A stretch of 64,000 nt of DNA, taken from the NCBI GenBank assembly GCA_032358165.1, contig JAALGY010000012.1, positions 2,108,001 through 2,172,000 of the forward strand, written 5' to 3'. Made by a program: the position numbers and the translations under genes. Source of the DNA: Diplosphaera chodatii. Its lineage: Eukaryota; Chlorophyta; Trebouxiophyceae; Prasiolales; Stichococcaceae. Every line of letters starts with the position of its first letter. The stretch's first letter is position 1. The notes under the pieces were generated by a model. It ran no database searches, was not told the DNA's origin, and worked only from the letters and a program-made list of their open reading frames with translations. Shown here one piece after another: positions 1 through 11,350 of the stretch.

Positions 1-1875
1 GGTGCTGCTGGCCGCAATAGAGCCTGCCAGAGCGCAGACCGTGAACATCACTCAGCTTCAGCAGCAGGCAGCAGCCCAGGCGGAGGCGGCAGCGCAAGCT
101 GCACAGGCTGCCTCTCAGAATGCTACAGATGCATTCATATCGCAGGCGAGAGCACAAGCAGGTACACGTACCCCGCTGTCATCGGCTGCACGCACGTCTT
201 GTAATCGCAGCCGTTTGCATCAGCGAGGTGCAGCTGAGAAAGTTGCGTCAATAACATGCGAGGGTACATGAATCGAGTGTTTAAGCTGCTATACTGCGTC
301 AACGCTGCCGCGCACAGTCGGAGGTCGCCCATGCTCCCGAAAAGCAGTGTGGTGCCAGTGCAATCAGCAGTACACCCAGCACATTGCCGAACACACCGCG
401 GACCACACAAAGGACACGTTCACGCCTTCTTTATAGTTCCGTGTTTGAAACGACATCATTATGGTCTCGCGGCGAGTTATGCTGCTAGTTTTCAAACGAC
501 CGTCCCTTCATGTGCAGCTTCCAGTGACGAAGCAGAACCTGGCGCCGTTGCCGCAGACTGAAGACGCCTGTCCTGCAGGTGTGCTGACCGTTGGTGTGCC
601 TCTGCTGCAGCTGAGGCGCAGCGGGAGGGTAAATGCCTGACAGACCGCTTCGGCACAGGGAACGACTTTGTGCAGCGTACACAGGCGTGCGCTGCTGTGC
701 CCACCACAAACTCCTGCTCCGCAGGATGCATCAACATCTTGAATTCGGTGCGGTCTGCAACCTGGGTTTCATGTGGACAGACCAAGACAGTGCGACTTGT
801 CACCTGCTGTACCCAGTATGTGGTGCCATGTGAGCATCCTGTGGCCATGGCAGGCTGACGCTGTTGCATGGGGTGCCTGCAGCTTTCGCAAAACTGCCGC
901 AACATCCTCGCCAGCTCTAGGGTTTATGGCTCATCATTGTGAGTGGGCAATGCACACCTTGGGCACCTGTACACATGCTGTTGCTTGTTGGGCTGACATG
1001 ACTGCCTGTGCCGCGGCATGCAATAAAATATAACAACGTGCGGCAAATGCATGTGCAGCCAGTCGCTATTTGACCTGTGCGGCGTGAGCTTTCAAGTCAC
1101 GAGGTGCGAGTTTACGGCAGCTCAACAAACATGGCAGCACTGGAAACAAACAGGGCACATGTGCGCCAGATCACAGCCAGGACTGGGTCACAATGTTGTG
1201 TATAGGGGGTGACTATCCTATGCAGGACAACACGTGCGTCCGAGCAGTTCGTGTGACTACGCAGGAGTCCGCCGCCGCCTCCATTTGCCACGGGTCTCGT
1301 TCTGCCGACGCCGCCGCCGCCGGCGGACGCCGGCAGCACTGCCACTGCCGAGGCCACCACCACGGCACCCACCGGTGCTCCCACCGCATCGCCGCTGGCA
1401 GCGGGCACCGTGGCTGGCAACTCCACGGCGCCTACGGCGAGTCCGACGGCTGCGCCAAGCGTGAGTGCAGTGCACAAACCTGTTGGGTCGGTTTGGGCGG
1501 AGTGACATGTAGAGTGTGACGTCCATCCGCATGCTCTCCTGCACAGCCTTTCAATACAAGCTATGAGAGAGCCGCAGATGCTTCACGATCGGCTCTGTGG
1601 TGGCGCTGCTGCAGGATGCTGCAACTGCATCAGTCGCGCTGGCGCCAGCACCTGGTAGCCCCACCCAGGCGGTACCCACCGACCAGGGCGCATCTGCACT
1701 CATGCAGGCATGCTTGCCGTACCCCTGCTACATTGTGCTGATGTTGCCGAGCACGATGCGGGAACCATTTGCTGCCACCACACACACGAAGGGGGGTTCT
1801 CTCGCGCTGCAGGGCCACCACACGGTTATGCTGGCCATTAACTCTGTGGCAGCACTTATCACACTGCTGTGCTGA
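1..1875 (+). CDS. Secreted Cys-rich, Pro/Thr-rich protein with GPI-like C-terminus (5' partial)
   Basis: The gene enters from the left edge. Its first visible exon (to about 161) encodes the end of a hydrophobic signal region, LLAAIEPARAQ, then an Ala/Gln-rich segment. Later exons read in phase. One around 511-578 ends in a DACPA-type Cys motif. One from about 612 carries four Cys (GKCLTDRFGTGNDF, ACAAV, SCSAGC) and joins 883 onward (LSQNCRNILAS). An exon ending near 1459 is Pro/Thr/Ser-rich (TAPTGAPTAS). The last exons end in GHHTVMLAINSVAALITLLC followed by TGA at 1873-1875, a short hydrophobic tail typical of GPI-anchor signals. I do not recognise the family. The spaced Cys pattern suggests an extracellular disulfide module on a glycosylated stalk at the cell surface. 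Exons between 900 and 1260 are unresolved. Confidence 0.55.
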
Positions 1876-2307
1876 GCGATGTCTCCGCCGGGCTAACAGT
1901 CGGGATGCGCACTTCTGGGGGGCATTATCCCCTGGCAAAGCCTTCCTGACGATGCTGTGGTATCAGTGGGAGAAGGTTTACGAAGCTTGGTTGTATGCTC
2001 TGAGATGCTTTTGCACGACGAAACGTGCAAACCATTTCTTGGATTTGTCGCATCTTGTCAATTGCTGTGCTCAGCTGCACTGCTGCCCCTTGCTAAACAT
2101 TCCACACAACTGCGCACCAACCAGCGTACTGCAGTATGCTCTGCATTTGCATGATCAGCGTTTCCATGTGTGACGAGCAGTGACATGTAGCAATATACAC
2201 TTTCGAGTGAAAGAATCTTGCAGACTCAAACTGGGAATGTTCAGAGAGCTGGTAAGCTGTCAGTTAGCCTAGGTTCTGCCGGAACCAACGCACGATACTG
2301 CTGCGTG
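1876..2307. other. Intergenic region, tandem genes
   Basis: Between the GPI-tailed protein gene and the start of the hydrolase gene, both on the + strand. It should hold the 3' UTR of the first and the promoter of the second. No RNA gene or repeat was seen. Confidence 0.5.
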
Positions 2308-4507
2308 ATGCACAGCAACTCCTTCTGGCGAAAGTACGTAGAGCTTGCGGGCTTGGCGACCGAGGTGCTTGGCCGCAACGCCCAAATTGCGCGCCCTGAA
2401 CTGGACATTGTCTTGTACCCAGGCAACCCAGGCACGTCAAGACAAAACCTTGTGAATGTTGGATGAAGCGTGTCAGGACTGCTGTTCAGTTGCTCATGCT
2501 GTTGCGCCCCGTCATGCGGCTTGCCGCATGACATCCACAGTACGATGCATCCATGCACCCGTACTGAAGTGCCTGTGGTTGTTCAGGCAATGCAGCGTAT
2601 TACGTCCCATACATGGAGGCGCTGTATGACGGCTTCGGCGGGCGCGCAAGTGTGCGCAGCGTCAGCAACGTCGGCCAATGCAGCAAGGGTGTGGCAGGCC
2701 AGGTGGCGTCCAGCGCATGCAGGACCTGCGCAGTGAAGACTTGTCATGAAACGGTGCACGTGCAGCGCATCTGTGCTGCTGATGCTCGGATGCCTTGGGT
2801 GCAGGTGTTCAGTCTGAAGCAGCAGACAGACCACAAGCTGCTATACCTGCAGGTGCGTGCTCTGCAGCATGTGCAGCATGTCAACCGATACTGGGTCTAT
2901 CAGCTCCTGACTACTATTTTGAACGTTGATGCCTCCTAACCGGGTTGCTGCCATCGCCAGGGGCATGTGCTGCAAGCTGGCAGGCCTCCAGTGGTGCTGA
3001 TCGGGCACTCAATAGGTGACGGCCACACCTGCTGTTTCCTCAGGATAACACCTGGCTGTGAAGTTTTGCTCATGAACTCTGATTGTCCCAGCGGTCCTCT
3101 TCGGTGTGTCGAGCACGGGATGTGCTGCCCTTCAGGAGCATACATCGCACTGCAGAACATCCGGCAAATGCAGCAGCTTGGCAGCGGGGTTGAGCAAATC
3201 CACAAGGTGGGCTGCAACCTTCGTAGCAGATCCTATACCAAGCAGTTGCTGGCTTCACAGGGAGCTGGTGCCAGGTACAACAGACGCAAGAAGTGCCGTC
3301 CAAAGCAGTAGGGATCTTTGTCTCTGGCGCCTGCAGTTGAGAGTGCCAACACGCGACGAGCGCAGGTGGTGGCCCTGATGCCGTTCCTGCAGTTCGACCC
3401 GCACTCCTGGCGGCAGTGGGGCCTGTCGCACCTGGCCGCCTGGCCGCGGCTGGGCGGCACCGTCGCAGCTGGCTTTGCGCTGCTGCCGGCGCCGCTGCTG
3501 CGCCGCTTCGTCAACTTTGCGGGTGTGCGGGCCCACTGTGTTGCCGGCCATGCCATCGGCTGGCGCGCGCGCAGCCGGCTGCTGGCTCTGCATCCTGCTT
3601 CACTCCGCTGCTGGTGCAGCTGCTCTGATACGGGCACAATTGAGTCAGCATCTCTGGTGCCACCCTGGTTCTGCCTCCGCTGTTGGCAGTCAAAAACACA
3701 CACCCTCATGCAGACGCGCCCTCTGGCCAGCCTGTCACAAGCTCCGTGTGGCGCCTGCTGTGCAGGCGGGGGACTGGAGCAGCACGCCATTGACACGACG
3801 GTCGCGATGCTGTCGTACTCGCACGTCGCCAACGCGCTGCGCCTGGCACACCACGAGTTCCGGGACCTCAACCTGCCCACCGACTGGCCCTTCCTGGCGT
3901 CGCTGGGTGTGTGTGCCCTGCCCACCACCTTCACCTTGGCACCCTGCACCCCAAACGCTCCACAGCCTTTGCTGTGCAGCACAGAGTGATGTTGACGGGC
4001 TTGGCAAGGCTGCCCAGCGGCTGCTGTGGGCATGCTCGTGTTGTGGGACAACCCAGCTGGTGACCTTCATGCAGTCATGCTGCTTGCGCAGGTGACAAGG
4101 TCGCCATTGTGTGCGCGCCCCGCGACACCTACTTCCCCCAGGCACAGTGGCACGAGCTGCAGCGCCGCCTCCCAGGCGTCCAGGTCAGCACTTCTAACAT
4201 CAGCTGTGACCCTGGCCCTTGCCGCTGCAATAAGACTAGGGTTGCCCACTGATGCGCATACTGAGCATCGGTCGACATGCGCTGCTGTATGGGTTGAGAA
4301 GGCTTGGAAGGTGATGGGGGATGTGGTGCGTAGGCTGTGTTGGAGCCGCAGCAGCGGCACGGCTTCTGCGTGTCGGTTGGGCTGTCACGGCAGATGGCCG
4401 ACACCACGCTCCGGCTCATGCGCGGGTCGCCAGCCGACCTGCCAGAGGCTCAGCGACCGCACACGCCCGAGCAAGGCACTGAGCCGGTGGTGCTGCAGCC
4501 CGCCTGA
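2308..4507 (+). CDS. LDAH: Lipid droplet-associated hydrolase (LDAH family)
   Basis: Serine alpha/beta-hydrolase of the LDAH family, expected on lipid droplets and involved in sterol-ester or triacylglycerol turnover. Nine phase-consistent exons were read: 2308-2431, 2587-2702, 2805-2852, 2961-3015, 3136-3206, 3366-3522, 3766-3906, 4092-4183 and 4352-4507, giving about 319 residues, near the human length. Family landmarks appear in order: YPGNPG, the FSLKQQTDHK helix, the nucleophile elbow GHSIG (Ser codon 3009-3011; the last Gly is split by an intron), ALMPFLQF, the acid region VAIVCAPRDTYFP, and the catalytic His in QRHGFCVS before RQMADTTLRLM. The first intron (2432-2586) starts with GC. 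The ATG at 2308 is chosen because it is the first in frame with the conserved block; a start further upstream is possible. Confidence 0.87.
2511..2532. repeat. Perfect 10-bp inverted repeat in an LDAH intron
   Basis: The arms gtcatgcggc and gccgcatgac flank a 2-base spacer inside the GC-AG intron 2432-2586. Both arms are GC-rich, so the RNA could fold into a tight hairpin between the non-canonical donor and its acceptor. Confidence 0.8.
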
Positions 4508-5063
4508 TCGGCGGCCGCTGTCAGGACATGGACATGCTGCGCCGATCAGCAGAGGAGGGCTGCAGCTCCTCTGGGGTTGAGAGTGCAAGCTGGTCGTGCT
4601 GTCATCCTACCGAGAGGATGGCCGATGCAGGACCACACTGCGCAATGCGCCTCAGATAAACATGTCGATATGTACACTGTGGCCAGGTAATGATCTTGGT
4701 TTGGCGCTCAAACTAGTCAGGAGACTGAGATCATGTGTTTCGAAGCACACGTGACGATCAAAACAGGCATTCTGACCTTGGCATTGCAGGTTGTGTTTGT
4801 AGCCCAGATGGCAACAATTGTCGTAAGGTGAACAACTGTGATGACTTTAGGCGACCTTGGCTTGCCAGGCCATGCAGGTCAAATCTTGCAACATCCTGTC
4901 TGATGAGAGTATAACTGCCACTCTCGGGTTTACAGGGACCAGCCTATGCGTAGCACACATGCTGCGCTCGCAGCATGTAAGGCTACTCTCACTGCGACTG
5001 GGTGCGCAAATGTGAAGTGACCAGAGTGCCCCACATACAGATAATGCGCCCGCAGCAGGCCTG
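4508..5063. other. Intergenic region between convergent genes
   Basis: Downstream of both LDAH (+) and uL2m (-), so it should hold two 3' UTRs. I saw no coding exon, RNA gene or obvious repeat. Confidence 0.5.
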
Positions 5064-7261
5064 CTACCGGCCAGCACGCACTTTGTGGCGGGACAACCTG
5101 ATGTATTTGTCGGTTCGCGGGTTGTTACGAGTCCTGTAGCCCTTGGTGGGCACGCCCCATGGCGTCTGCGAGATGCGGCCCTTGCTCTTGCCCCTGCGGA
5201 CAAATCCAAAGACCTGGTTGCCAACCGACGTCCAGCAGTGGATCTTTAAGGGAGCATGAAGCACACCTTCCTCGAAAGGAAGGTTGCTGAACACAGCCAC
5301 TTGCCGCCCCAGATCGATGAGAAGCAGCACAAGCGGCACACCGGCAATGTCACACTGCAGGTCGCAGAAAGGAAGGGGAAAGGTAGGGCTTGGTACCTGC
5401 CGCCACCGTGCGGGTGGTCCACGGAGTTCATGGCGACGCCCCGCACGATGGGCCGCCAGCCCATGAGCCGGCTGTAGCCCGCCTTGCCGATCTTGCGGTT
5501 GACGTGCTGCGGGTTGGACACCGCACCGATGGTAGCCGTGCAGCCGCTGAGCACCGCCCGCTGCTCACCCGATGGCAGCCGCACAAGCGCATAGCCGTCT
5601 TCACCTGTTTGGCAGCAGCGCACAGACCGCTGGTGATGAGTCTGACTAGATGTACAGCCCTTGCAGCGATGCCAAGTTCATGGCGCATGCAGAAAGTGGG
5701 CATGATGACATATCGTGGTGTATTGAGCGCATGCAGGTGAGCGCGTCTGCACGAAGAGCGAATGACTGGAGGGTGCAAGGCAGGGCCCACCCTTGGAGAT
5801 GAGGGTGGCGGAGGTACCGGCGGCGCGCACCATCTGGCCGCCCTTCCCCGGCCGCAGCTCGATGTTGTGCACCTGCCACATGCTGAGCAGCGCTCACCAA
5901 TGGAAGTGGACACTGGACAATCATATATGCTGTCAGACTGGAGCAGTGCCACAGCAGTCTCATCCCATGTAATGCTCATGTTAGCCGGGCAGATATGGCT
6001 CGACCCACAGCCGCCTGAGCTCCAAGAACCTCAAACTCCTGGTTGCAGGTTTGGTTCACAGTTATGTCGCATTGCCCACTCACGGCCAACAGCACAGAGA
6101 CAGCACAGAGAGTGAAACGGGTCCACCGACTCGGAGCTGATCCGTCGCTGGCGGCGCACCTGGGTGCCTGCGGGCATGGCGGCCAGCGGCAGCGTGTTGC
6201 CGACGGTGATCGGCGCCTCGGGTCCGGAGCGCAGCACGGCCCCTGCCGCAATGCGCTGCGGCGCCAGCACATACGAGTACGCCTGTTTCGTCTCCTCTGC
6301 AGGCGCATCACAGCAGGGTTGCCGTGTCCTCCGACATCTCGCCATGGCATGCTGCTGAATCCTTCAGACAGCATGCGAGCCCGTCACGTGGTGTTGCCCC
6401 GAGCAGTGGCAAGGCCTGAGGACGCCGCCCGCACGGCCACGCCTGCACGGGCGTGTGCACAGCCTGCGCTGCAACAATGGCGTGCTCACCCTCGCCGTAC
6501 TTCACGAGCGCGATGCGGGCGGAGCGGTTCGGGTCGTACTCGATGCGCTGCACGACGCCCTCCTCCCCGGCCCGGCTGCCGCGCATGTCGATGAGGCGGA
6601 ACAGGCGCTTGTGGCCGGCGCCCCTGTGCCACGCCGTGACCCTGCATGTCGCAGGACCGCTGTCGCCGTCTCTGACCCTGTGCACTCGGCAGCCTGCGGA
6701 CAGCTTCTGCTGCTGGCCATGAGCGTGGACTGTCTCCGCATGGTGGAAGACGGCTCAAGAAGCGGCTGACTCACGTGCCGGTGCTGTTGCGGCCGCCGGT
6801 GGACCGCTTGCCGGTGGTGAGCGGCTTGTAGGGGCCGCCCCTGTGCAGCCCCTCCCGCGACGTCGTCACCCGCCCCCGCAGCCCTGCGGCGCGCACAGCA
6901 GCGCACATGAGATGCGCGTTTGCAAGCACCTCAGATGGCGTATAAGCTCTCCTCTCATCCCAAGCACTGGGGTATGAGAGGAGAGCTTGTACCAGATGCT
7001 GTACAGAGAACGCTGTGATCAAAGGTTTACACCCAAGGCAAGGATGAAATCCCGATCGGCACCTGCTGTCACTGGCTTGTAGGACTTGAGGCCCCCTTTG
7101 GTCATGCTGGTCTTGCCGCGCGTGCTTTGCTGCAGCCATGCCCAAATGGCACCTGGCGTGCTGGCCGCCGTGCCGCCAGCGGCTGTGCTGTTGACAGCAT
7201 GCTGCCATGTGCGCTGGGCTGTGTTGACCTGCAGGGTGAACACGTCACGCGGTAGGCACAC
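5064..7261 (-). CDS. MRPL2: Mitochondrial-type large-subunit ribosomal protein uL2
   Basis: Nuclear gene for an organellar ribosomal protein uL2, which binds 23S-type rRNA near the peptidyl-transferase centre. Seven phase-consistent exons on the minus strand: 7261-7063, 6883-6775, 6641-6490, 6296-6160, 5872-5791, 5604-5397 and 5193-5064, about 338 residues. Order of landmarks: [10 protein letters not shown] near the N-terminus; [83 protein letters not shown]; the universal [11 protein letters not shown] loop (5604-5397 exon); and a basic C-terminus [15 protein letters not shown]. The [16 protein letters not shown] insertion and overall pattern match mitochondrial/alphaproteobacterial L2 rather than plastid L2. 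The first-exon start is uncertain: upstream of LKSYKP the frame is open to ATG 7261, but an internal ATG at 7105 or a further 5' exon is possible. Confidence 0.93.
6940..6992. repeat. Long hairpin in intron 1 of uL2m
   Basis: The arms aagctctcctctcat (6944-6958) and atgagaggagagctt (6974-6988) are perfect 15-base reverse complements. The stem extends outward by G40-C92, T41-A91, A42-T90 and a T43/G89 wobble (last two digits of position). It extends inward, after a one-base bulge at 6973, by three C-G pairs around an 8-base loop. It lies wholly within intron 7062-6884. Confidence 0.85.
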
Positions 7262-8100
7262 ACAAACTGCACTCGACGTATCAAAGACGAATCATGCCAA
7301 CTGCAGCAGAATGCGGCCAGGTGGCCAGACATTCCCAGCTATTCCCGCACAAAAGTGTGCTGACAACAAGCAGCTTCACGCGGTCAGTGTCGGTTGCAGT
7401 CTATGCCTACCACTGGATCCAGCAGCTGGGCCTGCGGCTGCGTCGCCAGCAGTTGCCTCAGCGCTGAGCATGTCGCGAGGCGTGCCAGCATGCTGGAACG
7501 CTGCTATCTTGTCACATCAGCTCTGTGACCCGCTGGAAACGGTTGTTCGTGCCCCGGCTGAAACGCTTCAACTGTTACAGTGAAAAGGCTGGCGTGTAGC
7601 GGGTGCCAAGGGCGTCCTGCACCTGCCAATCCCTCTGCAGCCACTGCACCAGGAGCTCCCGGCAGGGCTTGCTGCGATTGGCACCCAGTCAGAGTGAGAC
7701 AACGGCGGTCAGCAGCCAGTTGCTCTGCAAGCGTGTTGTGAGGAGGGCTGCACATCATTTGCTGCATCCTACTGGCCCAGGGTGCATGCATGCATACATG
7801 CCCTGCATGTTGTGGCGATCTGCCACACCGACAATGATCGGGAACCATAGCTGTTTGCAAGTCGTGGCTGATGTACAGCCACGCTGGTTGAAATAGAGAG
7901 GATCATCTTGGGCCCAGCAGTCTGGCACCTGGAGAGCGGCAAACTCCTCCTATATCAGGATGTGAGAGCGTCATCTACCATGCACCATGGCGCACGCACA
8001 GCAGCTGTACCATATATCATTTGGGCTGGAAACAGCATCAAAGTCGACGGCATCAGCACTGCCGTAGTCAAGCCCGCTGCTGTCCGGCCCACGGATCGGC
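7262..8100. promoter_or_regulatory. Divergent intergenic region, uL2m / METTL5
   Basis: About 0.84 kb between the 5' ends of a minus-strand gene (uL2m) and a plus-strand gene (METTL5). Both promoters must lie here. No TATA-like or conserved motif could be assigned with confidence. The short open frames are not GC3-biased like the neighbouring genes. Confidence 0.45.
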
Positions 8101-9569
8101 ATGAAGCTCAAGGAGCTGCACTCCCTCATGCAGGTGCGAAAACAGCCCGCGCACGTTTGTTGCAGGATGTCTGCCAGTGGTGCTGTGGCCCCCGCTGCTC
8201 ACTATTGCGACCGTGGTGTTGACGGCGTGCTACGCCGATGCGCCGCAGGACATTGCTCCTTTCAGCAACCCACGCATCGAGCTGGAGCAGTACCCGACAG
8301 GACCGCATCTTGCGTCACGCCTGCTGTTCACCGTAAGTGCTGCAGCACGAGCTGCCCTCATCCTGGCTGTAAAGCGCAGCGTGCAGGTAGCAAGCTTGGG
8401 GCAACCCCCTGTCAGCTGCTTTTGCAGGTTGACAGCATGTACGATGAGTTCAGTGGGCGATGCGTGATCGATCTGGGCTGTGGCACGGTGAGCTGCGTCA
8501 ACGGTCGAATCCCTGTGCATTGGCATGAATGCTATGACCCAGCATGTGCTCTCAGGAAGGACACACGTAGTGCCAACATCTGCTGCTGGGCTGAGCAGGC
8601 TATGCTTGCGATTGGCACAGCAATGCTGGGCGCCTCACACGTGCTGGCCGTGGACTGTGATGAGGGAGCGCTGGACACTGCGGCAGAAAACTGCCAGGAG
8701 TTTGACAGCCTACCCGTGAGCACTGCAGTTGCCCATGTGTTCCCCATGACTGCAAGATTCTTTGTCCCACTGCAATGCGTCCGGAGCCTTCACACATGCC
8801 GACCTGTGACCTTCCATTCAGGTAGACTTGCTGCAATGCGATGTGGCAGATCTGCCTCTGCGACGGGGCATCACCGCCGACACCGTGGTCATGAACCCGC
8901 CATTTGGCACGCGCACCCGTGGCGCTGACATGGCCTTTCTGAGGGCTGCCTTTGCGGTAAACCAGTGATACCTATAATATGCGGACCTTCCAGGAAGCAT
9001 GCACATGAGCATGCATCCGACTGGATCACCGTTGTGCAGTGCTGGTACATGCAACCAGGGCACTGCTGCAATGCTTGAGGAATCATTCGGTCTGCAGCCT
9101 GGTGGTTGCTCTTTGGGAGGCTGCCGCGCACCTGATTGCGTGCTTGTGTGCAGGTGTCTCGAGGCTCGGTGTACTCTTTGCACAAGAGCTCCACCCGTGC
9201 TCATATCCAAAAGGTGCAGACCCAGCTGCCAGGTACATGCTGTCTCCACAGACATAACCTTTCTCATGTTGCTCCCCACAGCTGATGGGCCTCTGTTTCA
9301 AGCCAGGTGGCAATGGGGGAGCTGCAAGCAGCGTCTGCAGAAGTTTTGGCAGAGCTGCGATACGACTTGCCAGCAACATACGCATTCCACAGGTCAGACC
9401 TCATCGTTTGATAGTCATGAACTGCCATGCATGCAACCCCTAGTGCATCATGCTGCCTTCAACCGCAATCAATTGCAGTGAACCTATTATGCACAGGCAG
9501 AAGTCCAGGGATATTCAAGTGGATCTCTGGCGGTTTGAAGTTGGAGAGAGTAGCAGGCCTCATCATTGA
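8101..9569 (+). CDS. METTL5: METTL5 family 18S rRNA N6-adenosine methyltransferase
   Basis: SAM-dependent methyltransferase of the METTL5 family, which in characterised eukaryotes places m6A on 18S rRNA together with TRMT112. Eight exons in phase: 8101-8133, 8249-8332, 8428-8487, 8599-8715, 8822-8956, 9154-9213, 9307-9392 and 9497-9569, giving 215 residues (human about 209). It starts MKLKELHSLMQ exactly as family members do. Then come IELEQYPTGPH, the SAM-binding motif VIDLGCGT, AMLGASHVLAVDCDEGAL, the catalytic NPPF (8894-8905) with GTRTRGADMAFL, VYSLHKSSTRAHI, AELRYDLPATYAFH and the final DIQVDLWRF. All key motifs are intact. It converges on ISCA1 downstream (268 bases between stops). Confidence 0.94.
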
Positions 9570-9836
9570 CTGGCGATGCAGCGAGTAGCTACTGGTGTCC
9601 TGCCTTTCAGCGTCTGGTTCTCAGTCTAAAATGTCATACTGTCAACACCTGTTTCACCATCATGTGGCGTAGTCTCCCAAGGCCAATGTGTCCTCAGATT
9701 ACTACCTCAGTACAATCCAATTTTGCGAGCTGCCCTCAGTCGATCCAACAACCTGCAATGCCAGCCCCAGCAATCGCAGCAGCCGAACCCTCAGCTCCTA
9801 ATCAGCGCCCAGCCATAAGCGCCACCACTCCCGTGC

Positions 9837-10703
9837 TCATGTCGTGAAGCTTTCCCCGCAACCACAACTCCCCTTCGAGTTCGGGTTCTTGAACACGAAC
9901 TCAGACCTGCACAGCAAGCGTGGTTGCAATTGCCGAATAAGAGCGCAATACGAGCAGGCACTGAGCCTCACAATAGCACAGCAGCTCAGCCTGTCAGCAC
10001 TATGCCCAGAGCCCTGGCTATGGCACAAACAGCGCAACCTCACTTGATGCGATCCTCCACGAAGTCCATGGTGGTGCCGATAACGTGCATCAGGGCTGCT
10101 GGCTCTATCAGAATCCGCACGCCATGCTCCTCCACCACTTCATCAAATTTGCCCTTGTCATCTGCAGGTGCACAATAAATACTGTACAAGCTTATAGGCA
10201 TCTGCCCCGCTGAGTGCCAAAGCTAGCGCCTGCACGAAGCGAGTGTGCCTGCCAAGGAGGTGCAGACTCTGCTGACAAGATGACGGTGCAGATGCTGTCA
10301 TATCAGAAGCATCGCCTTCCCAGTGTGCCTTAGGCCCCGCAGCATGTTAACACTACACACCTGCGTAGTTCAGCGTGTACGACAGTCCGTTGCAGCCCCG
10401 CTGCTTGACGCCGAGCTTAAGATACTCCTGCACCGCATACAAGACTTTTGCTCAGCCCTTGCTTCCCACAGGAACATGCCTAAGACTGGATGCGCATTGG
10501 GCCGGTGGTCCCAGAAAGGATGGTCAGCGCTGTGTGGGCTCCAGTTCAGGCAGCCGACTCACCTTTTGCCGCTTGCTGAGCAGGGACTTCACGCGCTCTG
10601 CGGCAGTGTCTGTGAGGTTCAGCGGCGAGCGCCGCAGGCGCGGGGACGCTCGCGCTGCTCGGCCGGCGGCTGCGGCTAAGGCTGCGACGCTGAATGATAC
10701 CAT
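9837..10703 (-). CDS. ISCA1: Iron-sulfur cluster assembly protein ISCA1
   Basis: A-type Fe-S scaffold/carrier for mitochondrial [4Fe-4S] cluster maturation. Four exons in phase: 10703-10563, 10427-10361, 10161-10044 and 9906-9837, 131 residues. The first about 28 residues are Ala/Arg/Ser-rich without acidic residues, a good mitochondrial presequence, followed by [17 protein letters not shown]. The three cluster-ligand Cys are present: one in [16 protein letters not shown] and two in the C-terminal [18 protein letters not shown]. The middle exon has the conserved [12 protein letters not shown]. The [13 protein letters not shown] form is that of ISCA1 rather than ISCA2. It is divergent from the PA200 gene upstream. 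Confidence 0.95.
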
Positions 10704-11350
10704 GCGTTGACAGCCGGGTCGGTGTCCTTATGTCAATGCCTCACGCCACAGAAGCCAAGCATGGCAAAAGAGCTGTGCCCCTCGGATGGACCAGCGGTGC
10801 TAGCCGGCAAGGCGTGCAGCAGCAGGCCTGCAATGCAGCTGCAGTCTGAAAATCGTGCCGACAGAACCCGTTCTTGTGTACCAATGCCCTCAGGTATGCT
10901 TGCAGAGGCTCTGCACCTATGCCAACAGTGAGCACCCAGACAACAGCCAATAACCAGCTGTGGCTTTCTACAGCAAAATGCGAGCCATACGAGAAGGCTG
11001 ACAATTCAGTGCGAGCGAGCAGATGCCACAGCTCCGGAAACCGCAGTCATGCTCACATTTCAGCCTCACCGCTGCAGCGTCATGAAGCTCGTCAGGGGTG
11101 TGAAATTGGAACGCAACCCCCTTGCCCATCCCCCACCCAGATTGCATTCAGTGCTCCAGCTGTGGAGCTGCCCTGTAGTGTGCTCAAGTCACGGCCTTCT
11201 GGCGCATTCTGCATTGGACAGCATGCAAGCAGGCGCGAAACTTGTGAAGAAATATACAAAAATGCTGTGCGGCACATTGCAAAGGATGCTCCCCGCAGTG
11301 CAAGGTGTCTCGCTGTCCTGAGGGGTGGCAACATAGCAATTCGGAACAGC
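10704..11350. promoter_or_regulatory. Divergent promoter region, ISCA1 / PSME4
   Basis: A 647-base region between the ATG of ISCA1 (-) and the proposed ATG of PSME4 (+). It must contain both promoters and 5' UTRs. Open frames here do not match either gene. No specific element is assigned. Confidence 0.45.
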
